DNA of 64,000 nt from Kitasatospora sp. CB01950 (GTDB taxonomy: Bacteria; Actinomycetota; Actinomycetes; Streptomycetales; Streptomycetaceae): the NCBI RefSeq assembly GCF_001905465.1, contig NZ_LISX01000003.1, forward strand, positions 1 through 64,000, in the 5' to 3' direction. A model generated the notes under the pieces. That model ran no database searches, had not been told where the DNA came from, and was given only the letters and a program-made list of their open reading frames with translations. This document shows, piece after piece, positions 26,729 through 35,272 of this stretch (the first letter of the stretch is position 1; every line of letters starts with the position of its first letter). Position numbers and translations under genes: made by a program.

Positions 26729-27676
26729 GTGGCGCTTCCGGAGGGATGGACGGTGCGGGCGGCGGAGCTCGGGGATGCCGAGGCCGTGTGCGGGTTGCTC
26801 AACCAGGTGGACGAGATCGAGGTGGGGCGGGCGTTCACCGATCTCGCGGAGGTCGAGGAGGACCTCGGGCACCCGTCGATGGACCTGGCGCGGGACTCGT
26901 GGCTGCTGCACGACGCGGGCGGGCGGCTGATCGGATACGGCGTCGTGCGTGACCGTTCGGCGGGGGAGCGGATCGACCTCGACCAGTACGTGCTGCCGGG
27001 CCACACCGACGCGGGGCTGCACCTGTTCGAGCTGATGGAGGCCCGGGGCGCGGAGCACGCGCGGGCCAACGGCGCCGACCGGGCCGTGCTGCACCTGATG
27101 CTGAGTGCCCGACCGACGTTCGACACCGTCGCGTTGGCCGGTCGCGGCTGGCGGCAGGTGCGCCGTCACCACGCGCTCACCCGGGACGTCGACCCGAAGG
27201 CGGACCCGTTCCCGGACGCCCCGGCGGGGGTGCGGGTGCGGGCGTGCAGCACCGAGGACGACCGGCGCACCGTGCACCGGCTGATCCACGAGACATTCGC
27301 CGGGCACTACGACTTCCGGCCGCGCAGCTACGAGAAGTGGTGCGCGGACACCGGTGCGGACAGCGCCGACTGGTCGCTGGTGTGGATCGCCGGGCTCGAC
27401 GGGCTCGGCGACGTGGCCGTGCTGCGCACCCGGGACGACCGGTCGGACGCGGCGTGGGCCTCGCACATCGGGGTGAGCGAGGCGGTGCGCGGCCGGGGCC
27501 TGGGCGGCTTCCTGCTGCGGTACTTCTTCGCGGTATACGCCGAGCGCGGCCGCACCCGGGTCGGTCTGGGGGTGGACACCGAGAACGCGACCGGCGCGCC
27601 CGCGCTGTACCGCGACCACGGGATGGTGCTCGACTTCGCCGTCGACAGCTGGGAGTTGATCGTCCCGGTCGGGTGA
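26729..27676 (+). CDS. Tandem GNAT-family acetyltransferase
   Basis: This 315-residue protein consists of two GNAT modules. The first (about 1-155) starts TVRAAELGDAEAVCGLLNQ and is degenerate in the acetyl-CoA loop. The second (about 160-315) contains HIGVSEAVRGRGLGGFLLRY, a clear R/QxxGxG/A motif, and GVDTENATGAPALYRDHGM. Such double GNATs include mycothiol synthase-like enzymes, but this one lacks the strong MshD signatures, so the substrate is open. The GTG at 26729 has GGAGGGGGAG upstream. It ends at a hairpin shared with the lysozyme gene. Confidence 0.85.
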   Translation: MALPEGWTVRAAELGDAEAVCGLLNQVDEIEVGRAFTDLAEVEEDLGHPSMDLARDSWLLHDAGGRLIGYGVVRDRSAGERIDLDQYVLPGHTDAGLHLFELMEARGAEHARANGADRAVLHLMLSARPTFDTVALAGRGWRQVRRHHALTRDVDPKADPFPDAPAGVRVRACSTEDDRRTVHRLIHETFAGHYDFRPRSYEKWCADTGADSADWSLVWIAGLDGLGDVAVLRTRDDRSDAAWASHIGVSEAVRGRGLGGFLLRYFFAVYAERGRTRVGLGVDTENATGAPALYRDHGMVLDFAVDSWELIVPVG

Positions 27677-27687
27677 GCCGCAGGTCC

Positions 27688-27724
27688 GCCCGCGACCGGA
27701 GCGGGGTGGAATCCGGTCGCGGGC
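27688..27724. terminator. Bidirectional terminator
   Basis: GCCCGCGACCGGA (27688-27700) pairs perfectly with TCCGGTCGCGGGC (27712-27724) over an 11-nt loop. It lies between the convergent GNAT and GH25 genes. Confidence 0.8.
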
Positions 27725-27732
27725 AGGGGACG

Positions 27733-28581
27733 TCAGCCGTTGGCGAGGGCCTGGACGCGGTCCGGGGCGCCGTTGAACCAGTTCTGGTCGCCGGGCAGGG
27801 TGCCGGAGTCGGCGTACTGCCAGATGGTCTGGTACGACCAGCCGGCCGGCAGGGTGCCGACGGAGGAGGCGTAGCGGGCGATCCAGAGCGGGTTGGTGGC
27901 GCCGAAGGAGCTGTTGTTGCCGGTGCAGGTGGTCCACCAGTCGGTGGTGGTGTAGATCACCGGGTAGCGGCCGGTCTTGGTGTGGACGGTGTTGGAGAAG
28001 TCCCGGATCCAGCTGACCATGCCGGCCTGGCTCAGGCCGTAGCAGGTGGCGCCGTAGGGGTTGTACTCGATGTCCAGGGCGGGCGGCAGGGTCTTGCCGT
28101 CCTTGGACCAGCCGCCGCCGTGGGCGACGAAGTACGCGGCCTGGGTGGCGCCGGAGGAGGCGTTCGGCAGCGCGAAGTGGTAGGCGCCGCGGATCATGCC
28201 GACGTTGTAGGAGCCGTTGTACTGCTGGGCGAACGAGGGGCTGGTGTACGTGGTGCCCTCGGTGGCCTTGACGTAGGCGAAGCGGCCGCCGTTGGCGTAG
28301 GCGGTGCTCCAGGCGACGCTGCCCTGCCAGTTGGAGACGTCCATGCCCTTGGTCTGGGTGGCGGCCAGTGCGGCGATGCCGTTCGGGGCGGCGTCGCCGC
28401 GGCCCTCGTGGGCGACGACGGTGGAGCCCGCGTGGTCGAGCTCGGGGTGGAAGTTTGCGGGGGTGCTCGGCTTGGCGGCCTGGGCCGGTGCGGCGGTGGC
28501 GACCGCGCCGACCAGCAGGGCGGCGGACGCGACCGCGGTGGCGGCGCGGCGGAACGTGCGGCTGGTGCCGGAAGCGGGCAT
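27733..28581 (-). CDS. Secreted GH25 lysozyme (N-acetylmuramidase)
   Basis: This 282-residue protein has a signal peptide (cleavage near APAQAA, residue 35), then a GH25 barrel: KGMDVSNWQGSVAW with the first catalytic Asp, FAYVKATEGTTYTSPSF, GAYHFALP, and PALDIEYNPYG with the DxE pair. It should hydrolyse the MurNAc-GlcNAc bond in peptidoglycan of competitors or during growth. No separate wall-binding domain is present. A TTGACT promoter is visible 50-80 bp upstream. Confidence 0.93.
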   Translation of the reverse strand: MPASGTSRTFRRAATAVASAALLVGAVATAAPAQAAKPSTPANFHPELDHAGSTVVAHEGRGDAAPNGIAALAATQTKGMDVSNWQGSVAWSTAYANGGRFAYVKATEGTTYTSPSFAQQYNGSYNVGMIRGAYHFALPNASSGATQAAYFVAHGGGWSKDGKTLPPALDIEYNPYGATCYGLSQAGMVSWIRDFSNTVHTKTGRYPVIYTTTDWWTTCTGNNSSFGATNPLWIARYASSVGTLPAGWSYQTIWQYADSGTLPGDQNWFNGAPDRVQALANG

Positions 28582-28634
28582 GACGAGTCCTCAGTGGGGT
28601 GAAGGGCGGCGGCCGGTTTTCGGTCGCCGCGGAG

Positions 28635-28662
28635 AACATATAGTCATGGACCCGTCAGTCAA
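28635..28662 (-). promoter_or_regulatory. Promoter of the GH25 gene
   Basis: Reading leftward, TTGACT (28657-28662) and TATGTT (28635-28640) are 16 bp apart, about 55 bp before the start. The 28582-28906 gap is markedly AT-rich between 28630 and 28750; I see no gene in it. Confidence 0.6.
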
Positions 28663-28906
28663 CAGAGTGTTGAAACCACACATCGTCAGAAGGTATGTAG
28701 AGCAAACAAACATAGGTGCGACTACCGAACACCTGGGGTTCCACCGGATGTTGACGCACCGACAGGGACGGGCTCGTGCTGGCGTCGCCGACCACCCGGC
28801 GGTAGCGTGTCAACGCGCGTCCCACTGCCGGGATGCGCCGACGGATCCGCACCGATGCGTCGGCGGGCCCGGCCGACCGGCCGGCGGACACACAACTGGG
28901 GGAGCG

Positions 28907-29782
28907 GTGGCGGATTCACGCCTGCTCGCGGTAAGCGACCTCCACGTCGGCGTCAGCGAGAACCGGCCCGTCCTCGACGCGCTGCGACCGACCGGCCCGG
29001 ACGACTGGCTGATTGTCGCCGGTGACGTCGCCGAACAGGTCGACGTCGTCGCGGACACCCTGGGCCTGCTCGCGGAGCGCTTCGCCAAGGTGGTCTGGAC
29101 GCCCGGCAACCACGAACTGTGGACCACCACCCAGGATCAGGAGCCCGTCGACGCGCCCGAACGCTACCGGCACCTGGTGGAACGCTGCCGGGCGATCGGC
29201 GTCGCCACCCCCGAGGACCCGTTCCCCGTCTGGTCCGGCCCGGACGGCCGCTTCGCGGTCGCGCCCGTGTTCACGCTCTACGACTACAGCTTCCGGGTGC
29301 CGGGCGTGCGCACCAAGGCCGAGTCGCTGGCCCGCGCCCGCGAGAACGGCGTGGTGTGCACCGACGAGTTCCGGATCAGCCCCGCGCCCTACGCGGGTGT
29401 CGACGACTGGTGCCGCGAGCGCGTCGAGACCACCGAGAAAGCGCTTTCCGCACACGACCCGGACCTGCCGCTGGTCCTCGTCAGCCACTGGCCGCTGGAC
29501 CGCCGCCCCACCGACGTCCTGCACTACCCCGACTTCGCGCAGTGGTGCGGCACCGAGCTCACCGCCGACTGGCACCGCCGCTTCAACGTCGCCGCCGTCG
29601 TCTACGGTCACCTGCACATCCCGCGCACCACCTGGTACGAGGACGTCCGCTTCGAAGAGGTCTCGCTCGGCTACCCCCGCGAGTGGCGCCGCCGCGGCCA
29701 CCCGCGCGGACTGCTCCGGCAGATCCTGCCCTACCCGGGCCCGCCCGAGCAGCCCGTCCCGGCGGCCGAGCCCACGCCCTGA
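28907..29782 (+). CDS. Calcineurin-like metallophosphoesterase
   Basis: This 291-residue protein has all the metallophosphoesterase motifs: AVSDLHVG (DxH), IVAGDVAE (GDxxE-like), WTPGNHEL (GNHE), VLVSHWPLDRR (His) and VYGHLHIPRT (GHxH). It should hydrolyse phosphomono- or diesters with a dimetal centre in the cytosol. Close streptomycete relatives often lie next to phosphopantetheinyl transferases, which is not the case here. The GTG at 28907 is preceded by GGGGAG. Confidence 0.9.
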   Translation: MADSRLLAVSDLHVGVSENRPVLDALRPTGPDDWLIVAGDVAEQVDVVADTLGLLAERFAKVVWTPGNHELWTTTQDQEPVDAPERYRHLVERCRAIGVATPEDPFPVWSGPDGRFAVAPVFTLYDYSFRVPGVRTKAESLARARENGVVCTDEFRISPAPYAGVDDWCRERVETTEKALSAHDPDLPLVLVSHWPLDRRPTDVLHYPDFAQWCGTELTADWHRRFNVAAVVYGHLHIPRTTWYEDVRFEEVSLGYPREWRRRGHPRGLLRQILPYPGPPEQPVPAAEPTP

Positions 29783-29850
29783 CCGGGCCGGCGGTCGGGA
29801 GGGGCCGTTGTGGCACGATGGGCGTTCGAGCACCCGAAGGAGCGCACCGC

Positions 29851-30432
29851 ATGACCGCCGAGCCCACCGCCTCCCGCCTCGCCGACGCCGGCCCCGACGC
29901 CGGCCCCGACGCCGGCCCGGCCTTCCGTGCCGCGCGGCCGCAGGACGTGCCGGCCGTGGTCGCGCTGGTCGAGTCCGCGTACCGGGGCGACGCCAGCCGG
30001 GCCGGCTGGACCACCGAGGCGGACCTGCTGGACGGGCGGCGCACCGACGAGGCCGCCGTCGCCGAACTCCTCGGCCGCGTCGAGTCGGTGGTGCTGCTGG
30101 CCGAACAGGAGGGCCGCCTGCTGGCCTGCTGCCACGTCGAACGGCGCGGCGCCACCGGCTACTTCGGCATGTTCTCGGTCTCCCCGGCCGCCCAGGGCGG
30201 CGGCCTCGGCCGGCAGGCGCTGGCCCGCGCCGAGGAGTGGGCCCGCGCCGAGTGGGGCGTCACCGCGATGGAGATGACCGTCATCGAGCAGCGCGCCGAC
30301 CTGATCGCCTGGTACGAGCGCCGCGGCTACACCCGCACCGGCGTGTACGAGCCGTTCCCGTACGGCGACGAGCGGTTCGGCATCCCGCTCCGCGCCGACC
30401 TGCGCTTCGAGAAGCTGGTCAAGTCGCTGTAG
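29851..30432 (+). CDS. GNAT-family acetyltransferase
   Basis: This 193-residue GNAT protein has MFSVSPAAQGGGLGRQALARAEEWA as motif A (GGGLGRQ) and LIAWYERRGYTRTGVYEPFPYGD at the C-terminal end. The N-terminal tail carries a three-fold DAGP repeat (a 12-bp DNA repeat at about 29884-29922), probably a slippage expansion in a disordered tail. GAAGGAG precedes the ATG at 29851. Substrate unknown. Confidence 0.9.
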   Translation: MTAEPTASRLADAGPDAGPDAGPAFRAARPQDVPAVVALVESAYRGDASRAGWTTEADLLDGRRTDEAAVAELLGRVESVVLLAEQEGRLLACCHVERRGATGYFGMFSVSPAAQGGGLGRQALARAEEWARAEWGVTAMEMTVIEQRADLIAWYERRGYTRTGVYEPFPYGDERFGIPLRADLRFEKLVKSL

Positions 30433-30444
30433 CGGCAGGGGAGT

Positions 30445-30849
30445 TCAGCTGTCGGCGGGAAGCTCGCCGACAGTGCCGCCGCGACCCGCCCACTCCAGGT
30501 ACCGGCCGGACTCCCGGGTCAGGCCGACCAGGAACCACAGCAGCAGGCCGGTGTCGTCGCTCCAGCCGATCACCGGGATGAAGTCCGGCAGCACGTCGAT
30601 CGGGCTGACCAGGTACACCGCGACCGCGAACGCCAGCACCAGCAGCTTGCCGGGCCCCACCCCCGGGTAGCGGCGCAGCAGCACGTCCCGCAGCAGGCGG
30701 GGCAGCGCCCCCACCCGGGCCGACAGGCCGGGTGCGCCGGGCCGCCGGGTCTCCCGGTACAGGCCCCACGCCGAACGCGTCACCGCCAGGCCGTCCAGCC
30801 CGCGCATCCGTGCCGCCGCCGCACCCTTCGACGCCTTGCCCTTGCCCAC
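30445..30849 (-). CDS. YkvA-like DUF1232 membrane protein
   Basis: This 134-residue protein contains the DUF1232 core: YLVSPIDVLPDFIPVIGWSDD, a conserved motif between two hydrophobic segments, followed by LLLWFLVGLTRES. The function of the family is unknown; members are small membrane-associated proteins. A GTG at 30849 is taken because GGGAGGACC precedes it and an earlier ATG would add a non-conserved tail. The 3' end is 12 bp from the convergent GNAT stop. Confidence 0.8.
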   Translation of the reverse strand: MGKGKASKGAAAARMRGLDGLAVTRSAWGLYRETRRPGAPGLSARVGALPRLLRDVLLRRYPGVGPGKLLVLAFAVAVYLVSPIDVLPDFIPVIGWSDDTGLLLWFLVGLTRESGRYLEWAGRGGTVGELPADS

Positions 30850-31016
30850 GCGGTCCTCCCGACGAACCCTCCGATGTGCCTTCCACGGTACGGGACCGCC
30901 CGCCGTCCACCGGAGGCCGTGACGCTCCCGGTACACCCGCCGCCGAACGGTGACACCTGCGGCGGCACCGGCGGTGCGAGCGTGCGCGGCGGCGGGGCGC
31001 GGCCGAAGCTGGCGGC

Positions 31017-31277
31017 ATGACGACCACCAGCAACACCACCAGCAGCAACGGGACGGGCGCGGCCGGCGAGCCCCTGGTGCGGGTCGCGGAGTTCCGCACC
31101 GACAGCCGCTACCGCCTCGTCCACTTCAAGGACGAGGGCTGGAAGCCGCTCGCCCCCGAGGAGTTCGAACCCGAGGTGAAGCACCACTACCCCGACCTCG
31201 ACCCGCACGACCCCGTCCGGGTGCACTGGGACGACCGCCCCTGGCAGTGGCCGACCTGGCACCCCGGCGAAGCCTGA
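31017..31277 (+). CDS. Small hypothetical protein
   Basis: This 86-residue soluble acidic protein has a Ser/Thr/Asn-rich tail (about 20 residues) and a compact part ending HWDDRPWQWPTWHPGEA. It is rich in Trp, His and Asp. Codon use follows the normal high-GC third-position pattern, supporting a real gene. I recognise no family. A weak purine-rich site (AGCTGGCGGC) precedes the ATG. Confidence 0.55.
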   Translation: MTTTSNTTSSNGTGAAGEPLVRVAEFRTDSRYRLVHFKDEGWKPLAPEEFEPEVKHHYPDLDPHDPVRVHWDDRPWQWPTWHPGEA

Positions 31278-31336
31278 GCCTGTTCTCGAACCCCGGAACC
31301 CGCCCGGCAGCACGCCCGGACGGGTTCCGGCGCGTC

Positions 31337-31918
31337 TCAGCGGGTCTTGGCCAGCAGGTCGAGGATCTCCTCGGTGGTGCCGGTCTCGCCCAGGCGCGGG
31401 AAGATCCGCTGCACGCTGTTGCGGTGCGCCTCCGGATCCATGTCGGTCATCGCGTCCACGGCCGTCGTCACGTGGTAGCCGTGCTCGTACGCGGCGCGGG
31501 CGGTGGACTCCACGCCGATGCTGGTCGCGACGCCCGTCAGCACGAGCTGCGTCACCCCGCGGCGGCGCAGCTGCACGTCCAGGTCGGTGCCGTGGAACGC
31601 GCCCCAGTTGTGCTTGGTCACCACCACGTCGGTGGCCGGGTCGTGCAGCTCGGGCGTCAGGGTGTCCCAGCCCTCCGGCATGGCCCTGCCGGGGCGCGGC
31701 TGCTCGGTGCGGCCGGGCAGCAGGTCCGCGCCGTCGGCGGCGAACGACACCCGCACCAGCACCACCGGGAGCCGTGCGGCGCGGAACGCCTCCGCGAGGC
31801 GGACGTTGCGCTCCAGCACCTCGCGCATCGGGTGCGGGTCGCCGGGCACGGCGGTGATGGCCTGCTGGAGGTCGATGACCACCAGGGCGGTGGTCGGGTC
31901 GAGCGCGGTGACGGACAC
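31337..31918 (-). CDS. Isochorismatase-family protein lacking the catalytic Cys
   Basis: This 193-residue cysteine-hydrolase-fold protein has ALVVIDLQQAI with the catalytic Asp, VVTKHNWGAF with the Lys, and LVLTGVATSIGVESTARAAY, where the residue that is Cys in active nicotinamidase/isochorismatase enzymes is Gly. This variant recurs in a subgroup, so the protein may use a different mechanism or act as a binding protein. The GTG at 31918 follows AAAGG. Two similar palindromes upstream suggest dedicated regulation. Confidence 0.85.
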   Translation of the reverse strand: MSVTALDPTTALVVIDLQQAITAVPGDPHPMREVLERNVRLAEAFRAARLPVVLVRVSFAADGADLLPGRTEQPRPGRAMPEGWDTLTPELHDPATDVVVTKHNWGAFHGTDLDVQLRRRGVTQLVLTGVATSIGVESTARAAYEHGYHVTTAVDAMTDMDPEAHRNSVQRIFPRLGETGTTEEILDLLAKTR

Positions 31919-31949
31919 GGGAGTGCCTTTCGTCGTAACGGGGGCAGCC

Positions 31950-32040
31950 GGAACGGGCCCGGACTGTCCAGTCTCACTGCGCAGGTTACCTGTACAGTTT
32001 TGCCGCCCGCAGGCGGTACCGGACAATCCGGGCCCGTTCC
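31950..32040. promoter_or_regulatory. Dual palindromes inside a long inverted repeat
   Basis: GGAACGGGCCCGGA (31950-31963) and its exact complement (32027-32040) bracket the upstream region of the isochorismatase-like gene. Between them lie ACTGTCCAGT (31963-31972) and CCTGTACAGT (31989-31998), two versions of an ACTGTnCAGT-type palindrome 26 bp apart centre to centre. This looks like a pair of operators for a dimeric repressor not encoded next door; the outer repeat could form a cruciform or terminator for the gpx transcript. Confidence 0.5.
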
Positions 32041-32053
32041 GGGCCGCGAGCCG

Positions 32054-32545
32054 TCAGCCGCCCAACTGCGCCTCGATCGCCGCCACCAGCTCCGACGACT
32101 CCGGCTCGGTCCGAGGCCGGAACCGCCCGACCACCTCGCCGTCCGCGCCGACCAGGAACTTCTCGAAATTCCACTGGACGTCGCCCGCCTCGCCCGAGGC
32201 GTCCGCGACCTCCGTCAGCCGCGCGTAGACCGGGTGCCGCCCCGCCCCGTTCACCTCGACCTTCTCGAACAGCGGGAACGACACCCCGTACGTGGTCGAG
32301 CAGAACTCCTGGATCTCCTCCGCCGACCCCGGCTCCTGCCCCGCGAACTGGTTGCACGGGAACCCGAGCACCGTGAACCCGCGCTCCCCGTACACCTCCT
32401 GCAACCGCTCCAGACCCGAATACTGCGGCGTCAGACCGCACTTCGACGCCACATTCACCAGCAGCAGCACCTTGCCCCGGTGCTCCGCCAGCGACGACGG
32501 CTCACCCGCCAGCGTCCGGATCGGAAGCTCGAACAGCGACTCCAT
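32054..32545 (-). CDS. Glutathione peroxidase-family thiol peroxidase
   Basis: This 163-residue protein has the GPx core: LLVNVASKCGLTPQY with Cys36 instead of selenocysteine, LGFPCNQFAGQEPG with the Gln and the likely resolving Cys, and VQWNFEKFLV with the Trp/Asn of the tetrad. Actinobacteria lack glutathione, so thioredoxin is the likely reductant. It removes hydroperoxides in the cytosol. The ATG at 32545 fits the family length. Confidence 0.93.
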   Translation of the reverse strand: MESLFELPIRTLAGEPSSLAEHRGKVLLLVNVASKCGLTPQYSGLERLQEVYGERGFTVLGFPCNQFAGQEPGSAEEIQEFCSTTYGVSFPLFEKVEVNGAGRHPVYARLTEVADASGEAGDVQWNFEKFLVGADGEVVGRFRPRTEPESSELVAAIEAQLGG

Positions 32546-32754
32546 CTGCCCCACCTGCCCTCTGTACGCCGGACCCCGGACACCCCGGGGACCGGACGGG
32601 AACACCAACGCCCCCGAACCTACCCCGCCCGCACCCCCGACCGGGGGACCCGGGATCATGCGGCCCCCACCCCGGGACCGACGGCCCCTGGCCGGACCGT
32701 CCGCGGAGAGGTGCACTGGAAAGGACAGCCGCAGCCCGAGCGGAGGAGACGCCC

Positions 32755-35088
32755 ATGGCACCGCACACCGCACCCAGCGAGCAGGGCGGCGCCCGACAAC
32801 TGCTGAGCGGCGGCGGCATCGAACCCGTCCTGCTCGGCGCGGTCGCCGTCGCCACCCTCGCCGGCCTGATCGCCTGGGCCGCCGGCGCCCACGGCGTCGC
32901 CGACCAGTGCTGGATCGTCGCCACCGCCGCCGCCATCGCCCCCGCCCTGATGTGGGTCGTCCAGGCCCTGCGCCGAGGCCGCGCCGGCGTCGACCTGATC
33001 GCCGTCCTCGCCCTCGCCGGCACCCTCGCCACCGGCGAATACCTGGCCGGCGCACTGATCGCCCTGATGCTCTCCGGCGGACGCTGGCTCGACGCCGCCG
33101 CCGAACGCCGCGCCACCCGCGACCTGCGCGAACTGCTCCGCCACGCCCCCCGCACCGCCCGCCGCCGCACCGGCGACACCACCGAGACCGTCCCGCTCGC
33201 CGACATCCGGATCGGCGACCGCCTCGTCGTCGGCCCCGGCGAGACCGTCCCCGTCGACGGACGCATCACCGGCCACCGCGCCGTCCTCGACGAATCCGTC
33301 CTCACCGGCGAATCCGCCCAGGTCACCCGTCGCATCGGCGACCCCGCCCGGAGCGGCGCCGTCAACGCCGGCAGCGCCTTCGACCTGCGCGCCACCGCCA
33401 CCGAGGAGCACTCCACCTACGCCGAGATCGTCCGCCTCACCCAACAGGCCGGCGCCGAACGCGCCCCCGTCATCCGCCTCGCCGACCGCTACGCCGCCTG
33501 GTTCCTGCCCGTCGCCCTCGCCGCCGCCGCACTCGCCTGGCTGCTCAGCGGCGACGCCGTCCGCGCCGTCGCCGTCCTGGTCGTCGCCACCCCCTGCCCG
33601 CTGCTGCTCGCCGCACCCGTCGCCATCGTCTCCGGCATCTCCCGCGCCGCCCGCAGAGGCGTCGTGGTCCGCGACGGCGCCGCCCTGGAGACCCTCGGCC
33701 GGGCCCGCACCGTCTGCCTCGACAAGACCGGCACCCTCACCACCGGACGCCCCCGCGCCTTCGACATCGCCACCGCCCCCGGCCACACCCCCGCCGAAGT
33801 CCTCGCGCTGGCCGCCGCCGTCGACCAGTACTCGCCGCACGTCCTCGCCGAGGCCATCACCGCCGCCGCGGCCGAACGCGACCTCACCCTGCCACCCGTC
33901 CACGACGTCTCCGAACAACCCGGCACCGGCGCCGTCGCCACCCTCGCCGACGGCAGCACCGCCACCGTCGGCCAACGCGACACCACCGACCTCCCCGCCT
34001 GGGCGCGCGCCGCCGACAACCGGGCCGCGCTCGACGGCGCGGCCCTCGCCTGGGTCACCGTCGACGACCGCCCCATCGGCGCCGTCCTGCTCCGCGACCC
34101 CGTCCGGCACGACGCCCCCCGCACCGTCCGCCGCCTGCGCGCCGCCGGCGTCACCCGACTGCTCATGATCACCGGCGACCGGCCCGAACCCGCCCGCGAG
34201 ATCGCCGCCGTGGTCGGCCTCGACGACGTCCGCGCCCGGCAGTCGCCCGCCGACAAGGTCGCCGCCGTCCGCGCCGAACGCGCCCGCGCCGTCACCGTCA
34301 TGGTCGGCGACGGCGTCAACGACGCCCCCGCGCTCGCCGCCGCCGACGTCGGCGTCGCGATGGGCGCACGCGGCGCCAGCGCCTCCTCCGAAGCCGCCGA
34401 CATCGTCCTCACCACCGACCGCGTCGACCGCCTCGCCGACGCCGCCCAGATCGCCACCCGCTCCCGCCGGATCGCCGTCCAGTCCGCACTCGGCGGCATG
34501 CTGCTCTCCCTCGTCGCCATGGGCTTCGCCGCCTTCGGCCTGCTGCCGCCGGCCGCCGGCGCCCTGCTCCAGGAACTCATCGACGTCGCCGTCATCCTCA
34601 ACGCCCTGCGCGCGCTGCGGCCCGGCCGCGGCATCGGGCCCGAAATCGACGCCTCCACCGAGGAGTTGGTGCAGCGCTTCGCCGCCGAGCACGACGACCT
34701 GCGGGACGTCCTGGAAGCCGTCCGGGAGGCCGCCGACCGGCTCACCTCGTCCTCCTCCGCCGAGGCGCTCGTCGCCGTCCGGCACGTCGACCAGCTGCTC
34801 ACCACCCGCCTGCTGCCGCACGAGGAGGCCGAGGAACGCGAGCTCTACCCCGCCCTCGCCGACGCCCTCGGCGGCCCCGAGACCACCGCCACCATGAGCC
34901 GCGCCCACACCGAGATCCACCGGCTCGCCCACCGCATCACCACCCACCTCGCGCACGCCGAGACGGCCGGCGCGCTCGCCCCCGAACAGCACGACGACCT
35001 GCGGGCCTGCCTCTACGGCCTGCACTCCGTGCTGCGGCTGCACTTCGCACAGGAGGAGGAGAACTACTTCTCGCTGAGCGCCGCCTGA
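32755..35088 (+). CDS. P1B-type metal ATPase fused to a hemerythrin domain
   Basis: This 777-residue protein has no N-terminal metal-binding domain. Membrane helices lead to the actuator motif LTGES; the transport motif TPCP contains Cys281; the phosphorylation motif is DKTGT (Asp323); then MITGDRPEPAREIA and MVGDGVNDAPALA. A late helix carries QELID (606-610). TPCP plus QExxD and a C-terminal hemerythrin-like domain (about 640-777, with EHDDL, HEEAEERELYP, HTEIHRLAH, HFAQEEENYF) define the P1B-5 class, associated with Ni/Fe efflux. The hemerythrin part could bind di-iron or sense oxygen. A 12-bp tandem repeat starts in its stop codon. Confidence 0.9.
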   Translation: MAPHTAPSEQGGARQLLSGGGIEPVLLGAVAVATLAGLIAWAAGAHGVADQCWIVATAAAIAPALMWVVQALRRGRAGVDLIAVLALAGTLATGEYLAGALIALMLSGGRWLDAAAERRATRDLRELLRHAPRTARRRTGDTTETVPLADIRIGDRLVVGPGETVPVDGRITGHRAVLDESVLTGESAQVTRRIGDPARSGAVNAGSAFDLRATATEEHSTYAEIVRLTQQAGAERAPVIRLADRYAAWFLPVALAAAALAWLLSGDAVRAVAVLVVATPCPLLLAAPVAIVSGISRAARRGVVVRDGAALETLGRARTVCLDKTGTLTTGRPRAFDIATAPGHTPAEVLALAAAVDQYSPHVLAEAITAAAAERDLTLPPVHDVSEQPGTGAVATLADGSTATVGQRDTTDLPAWARAADNRAALDGAALAWVTVDDRPIGAVLLRDPVRHDAPRTVRRLRAAGVTRLLMITGDRPEPAREIAAVVGLDDVRARQSPADKVAAVRAERARAVTVMVGDGVNDAPALAAADVGVAMGARGASASSEAADIVLTTDRVDRLADAAQIATRSRRIAVQSALGGMLLSLVAMGFAAFGLLPPAAGALLQELIDVAVILNALRALRPGRGIGPEIDASTEELVQRFAAEHDDLRDVLEAVREAADRLTSSSSAEALVAVRHVDQLLTTRLLPHEEAEERELYPALADALGGPETTATMSRAHTEIHRLAHRITTHLAHAETAGALAPEQHDDLRACLYGLHSVLRLHFAQEEENYFSLSAA

Positions 35089-35158
35089 CGGGTTTCGCGA
35101 CGGGTTTCGCGACGGGTTCCGCGACGGGCTCCGTGAGGGGTTCCGCGACGGGCCGCCG
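35087..35158. repeat. 12-bp tandem repeat starting in the ATPase stop codon
   Basis: About six copies of a GACGGGTTTCGC-like unit run from the second base of the TGA (35086-35088). Copies 4 and 5 have point changes and the sixth is divergent. No coding function is apparent. Confidence 0.85.
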
Positions 35159-35272
35159 TCGAGTGGCGCGCCGGGGCGTCCGCCGGACGGCCGACGGTCC
35201 TCCGGCGGCGGACGGCCGCATAGTGCGATGGGCCTCTGCCTCCCCGCTCCCCGCCCCTCGGAACGGATGCCG

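Noticed and set aside
29437..29450. GAAAGCGCTTTC palindrome like the xyl operator
   Set aside because: It lies within the metallophosphoesterase coding region (EKALS) and is explained by codons; no promoter is nearby.
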